DNA of 64,000 nucleotides from Methylobacterium sp. CB376 (GTDB lineage Bacteria > Pseudomonadota > Alphaproteobacteria > Rhizobiales > Beijerinckiaceae): NCBI RefSeq assembly GCF_029714205.1, contig NZ_CP121648.1:1054001-1118000 (forward strand), in the 5' to 3' direction. Shown one piece after another: positions 24,287 to 33,474 of the stretch. The translations under genes were made by a program, and so were the position numbers. The first letter of the stretch is position 1. Every line of letters starts with the position of its first letter. The notes under the pieces were generated by a model. It did no database searches. It was not told where the DNA came from and saw only the letters and a list, made by a program, of their open reading frames with translations.

Positions 24287-25021
24287 TCATGCGGGGACCT
24301 CGCCGCCTCTGCGCGAGGTGTCCGCGAGGAGCGCCGCGGAGGCGGTCTCGATCCGCTCCTGGATCAGCGCGAAGGCAGTCTCGCGCACGATCCCGGGCGG
24401 GATCGGCGGCAGGAAGGCGATCACGGCGGTGCCCGGGTGGCGGTGCAGGCTGTTGCGCGGCCAGACCAGCCCGGTGTTGAGGGCGACGGGCAGGCAGGGC
24501 ACGGCGAGGCGGTCGTAGAGATGCGCCACCCCGAACTTGTAGGCGGGCGGGGCGCCGGGCGGGCGGCGGGTGCCTTCCGGGAAGATGATCAGCTGGCGCC
24601 CCTGCGCCATGGCGCCGGCCGCCTCCTCGCTCATCAGGGCGAGCGCCCGCGAGCCCTTCCGGCGGTCGATCGGCACCATCTCGCCGCGGGAGAGGTACCA
24701 GCCGAACAGGGGCAGCCAGAGCAATTCGCGCTTCAGGATGTAGGTGAAGTTCGGCAGGACCGTCGTGAGCGCGATGGTCTCCAGCGCCGATTGGTGCTTG
24801 GCCGCGACGATGATCCCGCCCGGCGGGATGTGCTCCAGGCCGCGGAACTCGACCCGGATGCCGACGATCCGTTCCAGCAGCCACAGGGTCACCCGGGCCC
24901 AGGTCTGGGCGAGGCGCAGCACGAGGCGGCGGGAGACGAGGCAGAAGAGCCCGCCGATCAGCATCGCGGCGGTCAAGGCGTAGAAGGCGACGTTGAACGC
25001 CAGCGAGCGGAGGAGGAGCAT
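24287..25021 (-). CDS. plsC: 1-acyl-sn-glycerol-3-phosphate acyltransferase
   Basis: A 244-residue inner-membrane acyltransferase that converts lysophosphatidate to phosphatidate. Two N-terminal hydrophobic segments (about 1-50) precede the PlsC domain: block I is AAKHQSALET, the alphaproteobacterial H-X4-E variant of the usual H-X4-D; block III is IIFPEGTRRPPG; block IV is LPVALNTGLVWPRNS. The ATG at 25021 is chosen to start just before the first membrane segment; an open stretch further upstream is Pro/Arg-rich and not protein-like. Single gene divergent from gph with about 300 bp between them in which I see no further gene. Confidence 0.9.
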   Translation of the reverse strand: MLLLRSLAFNVAFYALTAAMLIGGLFCLVSRRLVLRLAQTWARVTLWLLERIVGIRVEFRGLEHIPPGGIIVAAKHQSALETIALTTVLPNFTYILKRELLWLPLFGWYLSRGEMVPIDRRKGSRALALMSEEAAGAMAQGRQLIIFPEGTRRPPGAPPAYKFGVAHLYDRLAVPCLPVALNTGLVWPRNSLHRHPGTAVIAFLPPIPPGIVRETAFALIQERIETASAALLADTSRRGGEVPA

Positions 25022-25320
25022 GGTCGATCCCGGACGCCGCGCGGCGTGGTGCTGGGGCGCGGCGCGGCCTCCCTTATCGCGCCGGCCGGGCGGGGGCCAC
25101 TCCCGGCGGGCGAGCGGCCGGGCGGGTGTCCTTCCGGCCACACCGGCCAAGAGAATGGGCCGCAAGGCGAGGCGCTCCCAGAGAGGCGGGCCCCGCGGCC
25201 GGGCCGGAGGAGACCGGGGACGGGTTTTCGGTGCGGCATCATTCCTTTACCGCAGGATGACTCACATTTCGGGCCGGACCGGCGCGGTCCGGTGCGTTCC
25301 TGAGAGCCCCGCGAGTTCGC

Positions 25321-26022
25321 ATGTCCCCTCCCCTCTCCCTGGCGCCCATCGTGGTGTTCGATCTCGACGGCACGCTCGCCGAGACGGCGAGCGACCTCAT
25401 CGGCACGCTCAACGTGATCCTGGCGCGCGAGGGCCTGCCGCCGGCGGATGTGGGGCGGGCGCGGGACCTGATCGGGGCGGGCGCCAAGGCGATGCTCGCG
25501 CGCGGCTTCGCGGCCGCGGGCCGGGAGCTGACGCCGGAGCGGCTGGAGGCGCTGTTCCGGGTCTTCCTGGCCCATTACGGCGCGCATCTCTGCGAGAGCT
25601 CCTTCCTGTTCCCGGGCGCGGCGGCGGCGCTCGACCGGCTGGCGGGGGCGGGCTACCGGCTTGCGGTCTGCACCAACAAGGTGGAGGCGCATTCGGTGGA
25701 GCTGCTGCGGGCGCTCGGCGTCGCGGACCGCTTCGCGGCGATCTGCGGGCGCGACACCTTCCCGTGGTTCAAGCCGGACCCGCGCCACCTCACCGAGACG
25801 ATCGCGCGGGCGGGCGGCGACCCGGCCCGGGCGGTGATGGTGGGGGATTCCCGCACCGACATCGTGACCGCGCAGGCGGCCGGCATCCCGGTCGTGGCGG
25901 TGCCCTTCGGCTACACGGACGTGCCGGTGGAGGATCTCGGCCCCGACCTCGTCATCGGCCATTTCGACGCGCTGTTCGACGCCGTGCAGCACCTGCGCAC
26001 CCGCACCCGCTCGGCGGCGTGA
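25321..26022 (+). CDS. gph: Phosphoglycolate phosphatase
   Basis: A 233-residue HAD hydrolase. Motif I VFDLDGTLAET has both catalytic aspartates, motif II is CTNK, motif III lysine is in WFKPDPRHL, and motif IV is MVGDSRTDIVTA. Cap-domain size and the LIGAGAKAML segment match Gph, which clears 2-phosphoglycolate in the cytoplasm. Starts eight residues before motif I. It ends in a tandem pair of short hairpins. Confidence 0.9.
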   Translation: MSPPLSLAPIVVFDLDGTLAETASDLIGTLNVILAREGLPPADVGRARDLIGAGAKAMLARGFAAAGRELTPERLEALFRVFLAHYGAHLCESSFLFPGAAAALDRLAGAGYRLAVCTNKVEAHSVELLRALGVADRFAAICGRDTFPWFKPDPRHLTETIARAGGDPARAVMVGDSRTDIVTAQAAGIPVVAVPFGYTDVPVEDLGPDLVIGHFDALFDAVQHLRTRTRSAA

Positions 26023-26047
26023 CCGCCGCTCGGCGGCGTGACCGCCG
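26010..26047 (+). terminator. Tandem duplicate of a 19-bp hairpin at the gph stop
   Basis: CTCGGCGGCGTGACCGCCG occurs twice back to back. Each unit is itself an inverted repeat (CGGCGG/CCGCCG) and the first contains the gph TGA. No T-run. A 3' end or termination structure is likely. Confidence 0.6.
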
Positions 26048-26077
26048 CTCGGGGCGGCCCCGCCCGGCGGCGCCGGC

Positions 26078-26575
26078 TCACAGGCCGATGACGGAGAGGG
26101 TCACGCTGAGCACGAACAGCGCCACGCCGGCATTGTAGAGCCGGATCTTGCGCCGCAGCAGCCCCCCGACGACGCGCAGATTGGCGATCGCCTCCCGGAA
26201 CAGGGTGTCGATCGGGGAGGCGACGAAGCGCTCCTGCAGCGCCGCCAGATCGTCCTCCGCGAAGGCGATCCGGCTGAACAGGTCGGCGGAGCGGCGCACC
26301 CGCGCGAGTTCCGACCAGAGCAGCACGACCATGCCGGCGACTCCCGCCCACAGGGAGGGGTGGGAGGCCGCGAAGGCGGCCTTCTCCAGGATCGGCGTGG
26401 TGCCGCCGCGCATCAGCGGGGAGACGGCGAAGCCGAGGAACGAGGCCAGGAACGCCATCAGCAGCGAGGAGCGGCGGGCGACCGAGTCGAGCCGGCCGCC
26501 GAGATACTGGTAGAACGCGGCCAGGAGCGCCGCCCGGTCCTGCCTGGGATGTGAGGGTAAGGGCGTCTCGGTCAC
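26078..26575 (-). CDS. Membrane protein with two paired-helix blocks, Pycsar-effector-like layout
   Basis: A 165-residue inner-membrane protein. Segments lie near 38-58 and 75-92, then a soluble helix with DLAALQERFVASP and FREAIANLRVVGGLLRRKIRLYN, and a last segment at about 143-163. Two hydrophobic segments, a charged helical middle with K-x-R-L-Y and a terminal hydrophobic segment is the pattern of the PycTM/DUF5706 effector-like family, but sequence identity cannot be judged by eye. No nucleotide cyclase is adjacent; neighbours are gph and a tRNA gene, so it may be a plain housekeeping membrane protein. Confidence 0.55.
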   Translation of the reverse strand: MTETPLPSHPRQDRAALLAAFYQYLGGRLDSVARRSSLLMAFLASFLGFAVSPLMRGGTTPILEKAAFAASHPSLWAGVAGMVVLLWSELARVRRSADLFSRIAFAEDDLAALQERFVASPIDTLFREAIANLRVVGGLLRRKIRLYNAGVALFVLSVTLSVIGL

Positions 26576-26663
26576 GCGACCCGGGTCCGTCTGGCCGGAT
26601 CCTCGGTCAGGGCGGGGCCCGGCTGCCGGCCGCTGTCCTGGGACGCCATGGGAACCGGTGGAA

Positions 26664-26738
26664 TGGTGGGCGCGACAGGGATTGAACCTGTGACCCTTCG
26701 CGTGTGAAGCGAATGCTCTCCCGCTGAGCTACGCGCCC
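26664..26738 (-). tRNA. tRNA-Val (CAC anticodon), CCA encoded
   Basis: Read on the minus strand it begins GGGCGCGTAGCTCAGCGGG, has the anticodon stem TTCGC/GCGAA with loop TTCACAC (anticodon CAC, reading GUG), the T arm GGTTCAATCC and a templated CCA end. Acceptor stem GGGCGCG pairs with CGCGCCC. The lower-GC island begins after its 5' end, not at its 3' end. Confidence 0.97.
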
Positions 26739-26945
26739 GGTCCGGCGGCTTCTAGGCGGGTCGCGGGCGGGCGTCAAGCGGGTCGGCGCCGCGGATCGCC
26801 GCCGCGGGCCGGAAGGGCGCCCCCTCACGCCGCCGAGCGCCGGCGGACCGGCGCATCGGCCGCGGCCGAGGCGGCGAGCGAGGCGGCGAGACGGTGCCCC
26901 ACGAAGCGCCTGGACCGTGACGATGGCCTGCCTCCGACCCTTGCG

Positions 26946-27314
26946 ATGTCCGGCTGCCAGCCGTACATTGGACGCGTCACGAGAAATAACGCGATAGCCG
27001 CGAAGCACTCGGCGGTGAAGAGGCGCGTGGCTGCCCGGAGAGAGCGGCTGGAAGCCCGCATCTCCTCCGATCAGAAGGACCTGTTCCAACGCACAGCCGA
27101 GCTTCAAGGCCGGACGTTGACCGATTTCGTGATCGCCAGCGTTCACGAAGCCGCCGCCCGCACCCTTGAGGACCTGCAGACCGTGAAGCTTACCGCCGAG
27201 GAGAACCGCGCGTTCGCTGAGGCGCTTCTGAACCCGCGCGAGCCCGGGGGGCGTCTGCAGGCCGCGGCGCAACGCTACATCGTGTCGGAGACGGGCGAGC
27301 CGAGCGCTCGCTGA
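26946..27314 (+). CDS. TacA-like antitoxin (DUF1778)
   Basis: Up to 122 residues; a GTG at 27015 is a plausible alternative start, giving 99 residues, nearer to family length. The core RLEARISSDQKDLFQRTAEL and LQGRTLTDFVIASV is the ribbon-helix-helix region of DUF1778/TacA antitoxins, followed by the toxin-wrapping tail with FAEALLNP. It would neutralise a GNAT toxin that acetylates aminoacyl-tRNA and repress its own promoter. The toxin gene follows 4 bp downstream but is broken. Confidence 0.85.
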   Translation: MSGCQPYIGRVTRNNAIAAKHSAVKRRVAARRERLEARISSDQKDLFQRTAELQGRTLTDFVIASVHEAAARTLEDLQTVKLTAEENRAFAEALLNPREPGGRLQAAAQRYIVSETGEPSAR

Positions 27315-27317
27315 CCC

Positions 27318-27805
27318 TTGCGGATCGAACCGCTCGACGATCATCAGACCGCGCCGGCTTCACCTCCGGCGTAGACCCGCTTGACCGCCACTTCCGCGCT
27401 CAAGCCGGACAGGCGACCCGGCGCCGGGTGGCCTCCTGCTTCGTCCTGGTGGAGGCTGACGCTACCCCGCTCGCCTACTATACGCTCGCTGCGACATAGA
27501 TCGCGCTTGCCGACTTGCCGGCATCCCTAATCAAGCGCCTCCCGCGCTATCCGCTGGTCCCGGCGGCCTTGCTCGGACGCCTCGCCGTCGATCACCGTCA
27601 CCGCGGTCGGCGCCTCGGGGAGCATATGCTTTTGGACGCGTGCGCCCGGGCGCTGCGCAGCGACATCGCGACCTTCGCGGTCGTCGTGGATGCGAAGGAC
27701 GACCGCGCAGCCGCTTTCTACCGTGCGTACGATTTCGTGCCCTTGGACGCCGGCGGGCGGCGGCCGTTCTCGCCAATGACGACGATCGCCCTGCTGTTCG
27801 CCTGA
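27318..27805 (+). pseudogene. TacT-like GNAT toxin, frameshifted and with a nonsense codon
   Basis: A TTG start at 27318 reads LRIEPLDDHQ, then a frameshift near 27345 moves the toxin into another frame (DPLDRHFRAQAGQ, RRRVASCFVLVE, YYTLAAT), which meets a TAG at 27497-27499 where the family has serine, and then continues (DLPASLIKRLPRYPLVPA, LLGRLAVDHRHRG, FYRAYDF) to the stop at 27803. The last block contains the acetyl-CoA loop R-x-x-G-R/x-x-G. Two independent lesions make it non-functional, leaving the antitoxin alone. Confidence 0.88.
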
Positions 27806-28032
27806 GCGGGCCAGCTCGAAAAGCGGCTTGAACTTGGTCGGGGGTTCATCTCCGTAGGACGGACCGCGACGCAGCCATGCGCGCTTCTCACCCGATCGGT
27901 CTTCGACTCGGAGCAGCTACGCGGGGCTAGGACCAGACGGAGGACGGGCCGACCTCATCGGCGGGGTTCGATACGCGCTCGCCATGGAGGATGGCGAACC
28001 CGTCGATTTGCTTCACGATGTCGTGATCAATT

Positions 28033-28965
28033 TTAGGTAGTATATTTCTGTCTAGGCCGGTCTTTGTTGTAGTGGGGCCTCCATTCCTCGATGCGCTCGC
28101 GGGCATCAGTCAGGGACAGGAACCATGAGGCATTCAGGCATTCTGCCCGGAGGCGGCCATTAAAGTTCTCGATGTAGGCATTATCGGTCGGTTTTCCGGG
28201 CCGAGAGAAGTAGAGCTCTACCCCATTCAGGTAGACCCATCGATCCAGCATACGACCGGCAAACTCCGGCCCATTGTCCACCCGTAGGCTCTTGGGCCGG
28301 CCGCGGAGCCTCACCAGAGCGTCGAGTGCCTCGACTACCTGGTAGGCCCGGAAGTTGGCTCTCGGCGCCAGCGAGAGCGCCTCTCGCGTGTGGCAGTCCA
28401 CGACCGTCAGGATCCGGAACGGACGTCCGTCGAAGAGACGGTCGGACATGAAGTCTATTGCCCAGACCTCGTTGGGACCGCCAATTGCGGGACGTCCTTG
28501 CCGGTAGCGCCAAGCCCGTTTTTGCCTGGGCAGCTTGGGCCGGATCGACAGGCCCTCGTCCCGGTAGAGCCGGTACGTGCGCTTGTGGTTCACGGCCCAG
28601 CCCTCCCGTCGCAACAGGATTTGCAGCCGCCGGTAGCCGTAGCGCACCCGCGTGGCCGCCAATTCCTTCAACCCCTGCGCAGCGCCACCTGCGGATCCGA
28701 CCGCCTGCGGGTAGCGCTGAGATGAGCAGCCGAAGCCGGTGGCCTGACAGGCCCGTCGTTCGCTGATACCGTAGGCCACCTGCAGGTGACCGGCGACCTC
28801 GCGGCGAACGGCGGGCCTCACCACTTTCGCTTGAGCACGTCCTGCAGCATCGAGCGATCCAGCGTGAGGTCGGCGACCAGCCGCTTGAGCTTGCTGTTCT
28901 CGTCCTCCAGCTGCTTCAGTCGCCGGATCTCCGGCAAGCCCATGCCGACGAACTGTTTTTTCCAC
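28033..28965 (-). pseudogene. IS3-family transposase OrfB, 3'-truncated with compensating frameshifts
   Basis: The DDE core is intact: AIDFMSD (D), VDNGPEF (D) and ENFNGRLRAECLN (E). Two defects are visible. Between about 28676 and 28725 the usual block (RRRSDPQVALRRG) is read in the wrong frame because of one inserted and one deleted base that cancel each other. The C-terminus ends HYNKDRPRQKYTT, so the conserved tail after Y-N-x-x-R-P is missing about 15-30 residues. Catalytic ability is doubtful. Confidence 0.75.
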
Positions 28966-29093
28966 TTGTAAAAGGTCGGCTCGGACACACCCATCTTCCG
29001 GCAGATCTCGTCCACCGTGCTGCCGTTCTCCGCCTGTCTGAGGGCGAAGGCGATCTGTTCGTTCGTGAAGCGTTTGCGAGGCATGGCATCCAC
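28818..29093 (-). CDS. IS3-family transposase OrfA
   Basis: A 91-residue DNA-binding protein: helix-turn-helix (FTNEQIAFALRQAENG, VDEICRKMGVSEPTFYKWKK) followed by the leucine-zipper segment LKQLEDENSKLKRLVADLTL that dimerises IS407-type OrfA. Ends in LKRKW shortly after the frameshift window where OrfB begins. Confidence 0.92.
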   Translation of the reverse strand: MDAMPRKRFTNEQIAFALRQAENGSTVDEICRKMGVSEPTFYKWKKQFVGMGLPEIRRLKQLEDENSKLKRLVADLTLDRSMLQDVLKRKW

Positions 29094-29165
29094 CCTCTGT
29101 CAGAGTTCAGGATGCCCGAAAATTTGCGCTCGGCCTGGACCAGTTGGCCGAGTCAGGACCACGCA

Positions 29166-31709
29166 TCAGCCGATCAGGACCTCGGCCGCCTTCACCTCAA
29201 CAAGGTTCAACACCTCGGCATGCAGATCGACGGCGTGTCCTTGAGCGGACAAGGAGATGACCAGGGCATATCTGCCCTTGTCCGCGAAGCGCCGCTGTCC
29301 AAAGTGCGACTTCCACCACCCGCCGACAGGCTAGACCGCGATCGCGTCATGACCGGCGAGCTCTATGGCCCGGCCACGCCACAGGTCGCAATGCAGCGAG
29401 CCAGCCTGAACGGCCTTAGGGCCGAGGAGCCAGCAGCTGGTCTCGGCCTCGGTTTCCGAGCCGTCCTTCTCCTGTGCTGAGGAGATGCGGCTGCGGAATT
29501 TTGCATTCGTTTCCGTCCGCCTCTTCATGTCGAACCGGAGCCCGAACGAGCGATAGGTGTCGGGCCGTGTCGCAGCTTTACCAGTGAGGTTGGGCTCGAC
29601 GAAGTAGGAGAGCGTCACCTTCATCGTGACGATCTCGTTCTCAAGCTGCTCCAGCGCCGCCTTGGGCCAGGGCAGGTCGTAGAAGTGCATCTCGTTGAAA
29701 ACAGCACTTCGCCCGTCCGCGCCGAGCGCGAAAGGCTGGATTTCGGCTTCGGCGATCAGCGTAACATTGTTCCGCGCTGACAAGATCGCGCGCCCGATGT
29801 CTGGCACACCGTAGCCTATTTCGCGTAACGCCTGCTGTTTCTGCGCCTTAGATCCGGTCTTCCAGTGCGCGCCGCGGCCGATCAGCAGCTTGCGCATGGG
29901 CTGCGGCCAATCCGCGGAGTCCACGGTCAGTGCGCGATGCGTCTCGGGCCAGAGATGAGGCAGGCTCGCCTGCAACCGACCGATGAAGTTCCCCGCCACA
30001 CCGGCCGCTGCGCTCGTCGCGCAGAACGGCACGAGCGGCTCGGTCGCCACGTCCGAGCCTGGGGCAAGCAGTGACACGGCCTCATGCCAGGCGCAGAAGC
30101 CAGTCGCGTTGGAAACCATGTTGCCGGCCTCGAACAGCACCTCGGGCTTGATCGGCGTTAGATCGTCGGGAAGTGTCTGGGAGCCGCGACTGTACGGGCT
30201 CCGGTTGTTCGCGGGCACGACCGGCGCCAGCGCGGGCGGGGGTGTCGGCGCCTGCTCCTTTTGCGTGAAGCCACCGATCGTCAGCGCGTTCCAGCTCTGG
30301 GAAGGATCTTCGAGCGGCTGCGACGGGATGACATCAAGCATCATGCCGCCCGGCACGTTGCCGGTCGCAACCACCACCAACCGTTTGGGCGCGCCTGCCG
30401 CCGGCACGTCATCGGCTTCATCCCCAGGCATCGACCCCGCGGCGATCTGATCGAGAGCGCCGCTCCAGCTCGATGGACGGCTCGGCGGAAAGTCAGCCGC
30501 CGAAGTGGCGAGGCAGAAGCTGCGGACCACGTTCGGCCGTTCGGCTTCGACGAGGGCCACAGCGCCTTGGGTCACCACGCCATAGCTTGGCGGCTTGGTC
30601 GCCGGAAAGCCGCCGGGCGGCAGGAGCTTCATCGACTCCGCCCCGTGGTAGAGTTCGACTGGTCCCACACTGTTCATGTGCGGCTCGAGATCGCCATGCA
30701 GGATCAGCCCAGCGATCGCCGTGCCATGGCCGCCATACGGCGCATGATCATCCGTTCCCCAGGCCGCATCATAGGCCCACGCGCCCTTCAGGCCTGGCTG
30801 GATGAGAGGGTGCTCACCCGCGACCCCAGTATCGAGCGCGCACACGACCGGCGCGTCTTCCGGCGTCGGCACGATTCGCTCTGCGAGTTCGGCCACCCAG
30901 TCATGCTGCCCAACACCGCCCGCGCCGCGGTCAAGGAACGGTTCGATCGTGCCGGTGGCCTGCCTGACCTCGGTGATAGCACCCGGCAAGCGCTCGGCGA
31001 ATGCCAGCAAGCCCGCCGCCGCAGCATGGACGAAGACCACCGTCGTGTCCGGGAAGAGCAGCCGATCGGCATGTACATCGAGGTTCGCGCCGCGCGCAAG
31101 CACAGCCACGCGCTCGGCGCGCGCCGCGCCGCCCTGCACCCACAGCTCCCACCAGACGATTTCGGGCGCGGAGAAGTCGACCGGGCCGACAAAGAGCGTC
31201 CACGCCGGCGCGGCGGCGATGGTCTCGACTGGCTCAAACCGCTCGACATCGGGCCGGCGCGCGTTGCCCGGGTCACGGCCATAAGCTGCGATGCGATCGC
31301 GCAGGAAACCGCGAGCCTCGTCTGGAACGAACAGCAACGCGCTCTCGGTGCGATCATCCCGGCGTTCGGTGCGGAGCAGGACGATATCCTGACCGGGGAA
31401 CTCGAGCGCGGCCGGAACCTTCGCCGCCTTGGAGCGCGACCCATTGGGCGGTGGCGCGGTCGACACCTCGACGATCGTGCCCGGCTTGAGTCCCTGGACC
31501 GGCAGCCGCGTGTCCGCGGCGACCACGGGCAGCTCACCCAGCGCCTTGCTCAGCTGATCGAGAAGCGAGTCAGCGTGCGCGCCATAGTCTTCGCGCAGCG
31601 GCTTGCGCTGCTGCGCTCGCGACGGATAACCGTACTGCGCGGCCTCACGAAACGCGTCGATGGAGATGTGCGGGCGATCACGCGCCCCGTAATCTTCAGG
31701 CTCCACCAT
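29166..31709 (-). pseudogene. IetS-like subtilase (S8) with late nonsense codon
   Basis: A subtilisin-type serine protease. Catalytic Asp293 (CALDTGV), His328 (GGHGTAIAG), oxyanion Asn451 (VVATGN) and Ser566 (CATSAAAG) are all present after a 280-residue N-terminal region. A TAG at 29331-29333 ends the frame at 792 residues, but in the same frame a further 54 codons read like authentic protein (WWKSHFGQRRFADKGRYALV, then VISLSAQGHAVDL) to a TGA at 29166, giving 846 residues; the TAG replaces a probable Tyr. In the pTiC58 ietAS pair the protease is the toxin. The catalytic core is intact, so a shortened active enzyme cannot be excluded. Confidence 0.85.
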
Positions 31710-31761
31710 ATTGCCTCTGCCTTGAACGAGCTTGCTTCATCTGTCCGGCCGGCGAGCCTGT

Positions 31762-32772
31762 CTAACGGCCGGTCGAGCGGCGGAATTTGCCCTTCAAGGT
31801 CTGACGGTTCTGGAGAGCCCGGGTGAGCGCATCCGGGGATACCTTGGGTGCACCCTCCAGGATGGCATCCTTCACGACAGCGTCGGCTGCCCGAACGAGT
31901 TCGCCTTGGCTCAACCCGTCAAGCGCGGGGTCGATCGAGGACCAGGAGCGCGCGGTGAGCTTGAACTTGCCGAGGCGCCGTTCAAGGATCGCGCGCGCCG
32001 CCATCCGGTCCGGCAAACCATATTCGATGACCTCGTCGAACCGGCGCGCGAGCGCCTCGTCGAGGATCTCGACATGGTTCGTAGCCGCCAGGACGAGGCT
32101 GTCCGTCGTGTTCGGCTCTTCCATGAAGGCGAGCACGGAATTCAGCACGCGGCGGATCTCGCCAACATCGTTGGGATCGCCACGGCGCGCGCCGATCGCG
32201 TCGAACTCGTCGAGCAGGTAGACGCCTCGGACCTGCGCGATCTGATCGAACAGCAGACGCAGCTTGCCCGCCGTCTCACCGAAGAAGCGGCTGAACAACG
32301 CCTCCAAGCGGACAGTGAACAGCGGCAAATGCAGCTCACCAGCGAGCGCCGATGCTGTCATTGTCTTACCCGTACCAGGCAGCCCGACCAGCAGCAAGTG
32401 AGTCGTGGGCGCTTGTCCATGGTCGCGCAGCGTCGCCCGCTCCTGCTGCTGTCTGACCACGCGGCTCAAGCGATCGCGGACATCATCCGCGAGGACCATA
32501 CTTGAGAGCGAAACCTTGGGATAGGTGCTCTCGACAAGTTCCTGCAACTCGCCGCGTGGGCGGGCCAACGGAATGGGCGTTTGGCCCCCAGCCGGTCGGC
32601 CGGTCCTTTGCTGGTCGCGCGCCCGTTGCACCAGGCGCTTCAGCTTATCGGCGTCTTCGGTCCGGCCTTGCCGCGCTTCCTGAGCTGCCGCCTGGAGGGC
32701 GATGGAGAGGAACTGCTCCTCATCACCCTGGATGTGTGAGTTGAGGAGCGCGAGCAGATGCTTCGTCGACAT
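31762..32772 (-). CDS. IetA-like AAA ATPase
   Basis: A 336-residue single-ring AAA protein. Walker A is GLPGTGKT (130-137), Walker B LLDEFD (186-191), sensor 1 LAATNHVEIL and the arginine-finger region ARRFDEVIEYGLP. An N-terminal helical region of about 100 residues precedes it. Upstream of and co-oriented with the S8 subtilase gene (52 bp apart), it matches the AAA-ATPase plus subtilase pair ietAS, reported as a plasmid stability and incompatibility system on pTiC58 and, in later surveys, as a phage-defence candidate. IetA is the antidote to the IetS protease. The gene appears intact. Confidence 0.88.
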   Translation of the reverse strand: MSTKHLLALLNSHIQGDEEQFLSIALQAAAQEARQGRTEDADKLKRLVQRARDQQRTGRPAGGQTPIPLARPRGELQELVESTYPKVSLSSMVLADDVRDRLSRVVRQQQERATLRDHGQAPTTHLLLVGLPGTGKTMTASALAGELHLPLFTVRLEALFSRFFGETAGKLRLLFDQIAQVRGVYLLDEFDAIGARRGDPNDVGEIRRVLNSVLAFMEEPNTTDSLVLAATNHVEILDEALARRFDEVIEYGLPDRMAARAILERRLGKFKLTARSWSSIDPALDGLSQGELVRAADAVVKDAILEGAPKVSPDALTRALQNRQTLKGKFRRSTGR

Positions 32773-32999
32773 TCGCGCCTCCCTTCTCGACTCAGATGCC
32801 TCAGTCTGCAGACCGCCTTAGCGCCTCAGCCGTGGATTTTAAGACCGAACCCTAACCAAATGGCCCAACCCGCGCCACGGTTTCCTAACCGCTGAGCACA
32901 AGGTGCGTGCCGTCGGCGGTGATCGGCGGGAATTCCCGGTATCCACAGGGCTGAACCTCCCGATCGCTGCTGCGAGGGATCGACTCAGCCACGATACGC

Positions 33000-33014
33000 G
33001 AACATAACATGAAC
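33000..33014. promoter_or_regulatory. LexA/SOS box
   Basis: GAAC-N7-GAAC, the exact alphaproteobacterial LexA operator (GTTC-N7-GTTC on the other strand), 30 bp before the imuA-like remnant. It looks intact although its gene is not. Confidence 0.78.
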
Positions 33015-33043
33015 GAAACTGCTCTTCCAGTGTTTAGGGGTGC

Positions 33044-33184
33044 ATGCGCGAGTCGAGCCATGATCGTGTCCTCGACGAACTCCGTAAGCGCATCGCTAAC
33101 CTGGAGCGCTGTGGCCAGTCGCGTCGACAAGGTGGTTTTGCGCTCGGCATCCGTGACATCGACGGACGTGTCCGATGGCTCTGA
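33044..33184 (+). pseudogene. imuA N-terminal remnant
   Basis: A 46-codon frame from ATG (MRESSHDRVLDELRKRIANL, then FALGIRDIDGRVRWL) that matches the start of ImuA, the RecA-like accessory factor of the ImuA-ImuB-DnaE2 mutagenic translesion cassette: the LR-x-RI-x-LE helix and the LGI-x-x-ID-x-R-x-W strand just before the glycine-rich loop. It stops at TGA before that loop and no imuB or dnaE2 follows. The SOS box upstream supports the identification. Confidence 0.65.
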
Positions 33185-33267
33185 ACCCGCACGCCGCCGA
33201 GGCTGCGGAGCGCACCTCCACGTGACACGCTAGACCGCCAGAAGGTGCAAGCTAGAGCTGTTCCCGG

Positions 33268-33423
33268 TCAGGTAGCGACGGCCAAGTTGTTCTCGCACCC
33301 GGCTGCGGTGAGGTAGTTGCGGCACTCCTGGGTGAAGCGGGTGAAGGCCTGTCGGATCGCCGCCCAGAGATCCGGGATCGTGCGGGCTGCCGCACTGCGC
33401 AACAGCGCCTTAGCTTCGCGAAC
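33268..33423 (-). pseudogene. IS630-family transposase C-terminal remnant
   Basis: About 52 codons ending in TGA at 33268, reading AKALLRSAAARTIPDLWAAI followed by FTRFTQECRNYLTAAG, the characteristic tail of IS630-type transposases (helix of A-A-R-T-I-P-D-L-W and the Y-L/F-x-A-A-G end). No N-terminal or catalytic part is present. Confidence 0.75.
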
Positions 33424-33474
33424 ACCTGCCGGCAAGCTCCTTCACCCCTCAACGCGCAACCCGCAGATCCGTCT

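Larger units (their letters stand above)
28033..29109 (-). mobile_element. IS3-family (IS407-like) insertion sequence, left end probably truncated
   Basis: orfA and orfB overlap in the usual IS3 arrangement. A likely right terminus starts TGAACTCTGACAG at 29109, consistent with IS407-group ends starting TGAAC. No matching end is visible near 28033 and orfB stops early, so the left end appears lost. It lies 57 bp from the original stop of the subtilase gene. Confidence 0.75.

Noticed and set aside
24287..25021. Loss of the catalytic Asp in PlsC (H-X4-E instead of H-X4-D)
   Set aside because: The H-X4-E form occurs widely in alphaproteobacterial acyltransferases, so I do not treat it as a defect.
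26664..26738. tRNA-Val 3' end as attachment site of island 1
   Set aside because: The island lies on the 5' side of the tRNA and I find no second copy of the tRNA 3' end near the integrase stump.
28033..29109. IS3 element as an intact, active copy
   Set aside because: OrfB lacks its C-terminal tail, contains compensating frameshifts, and no left terminal repeat is visible.
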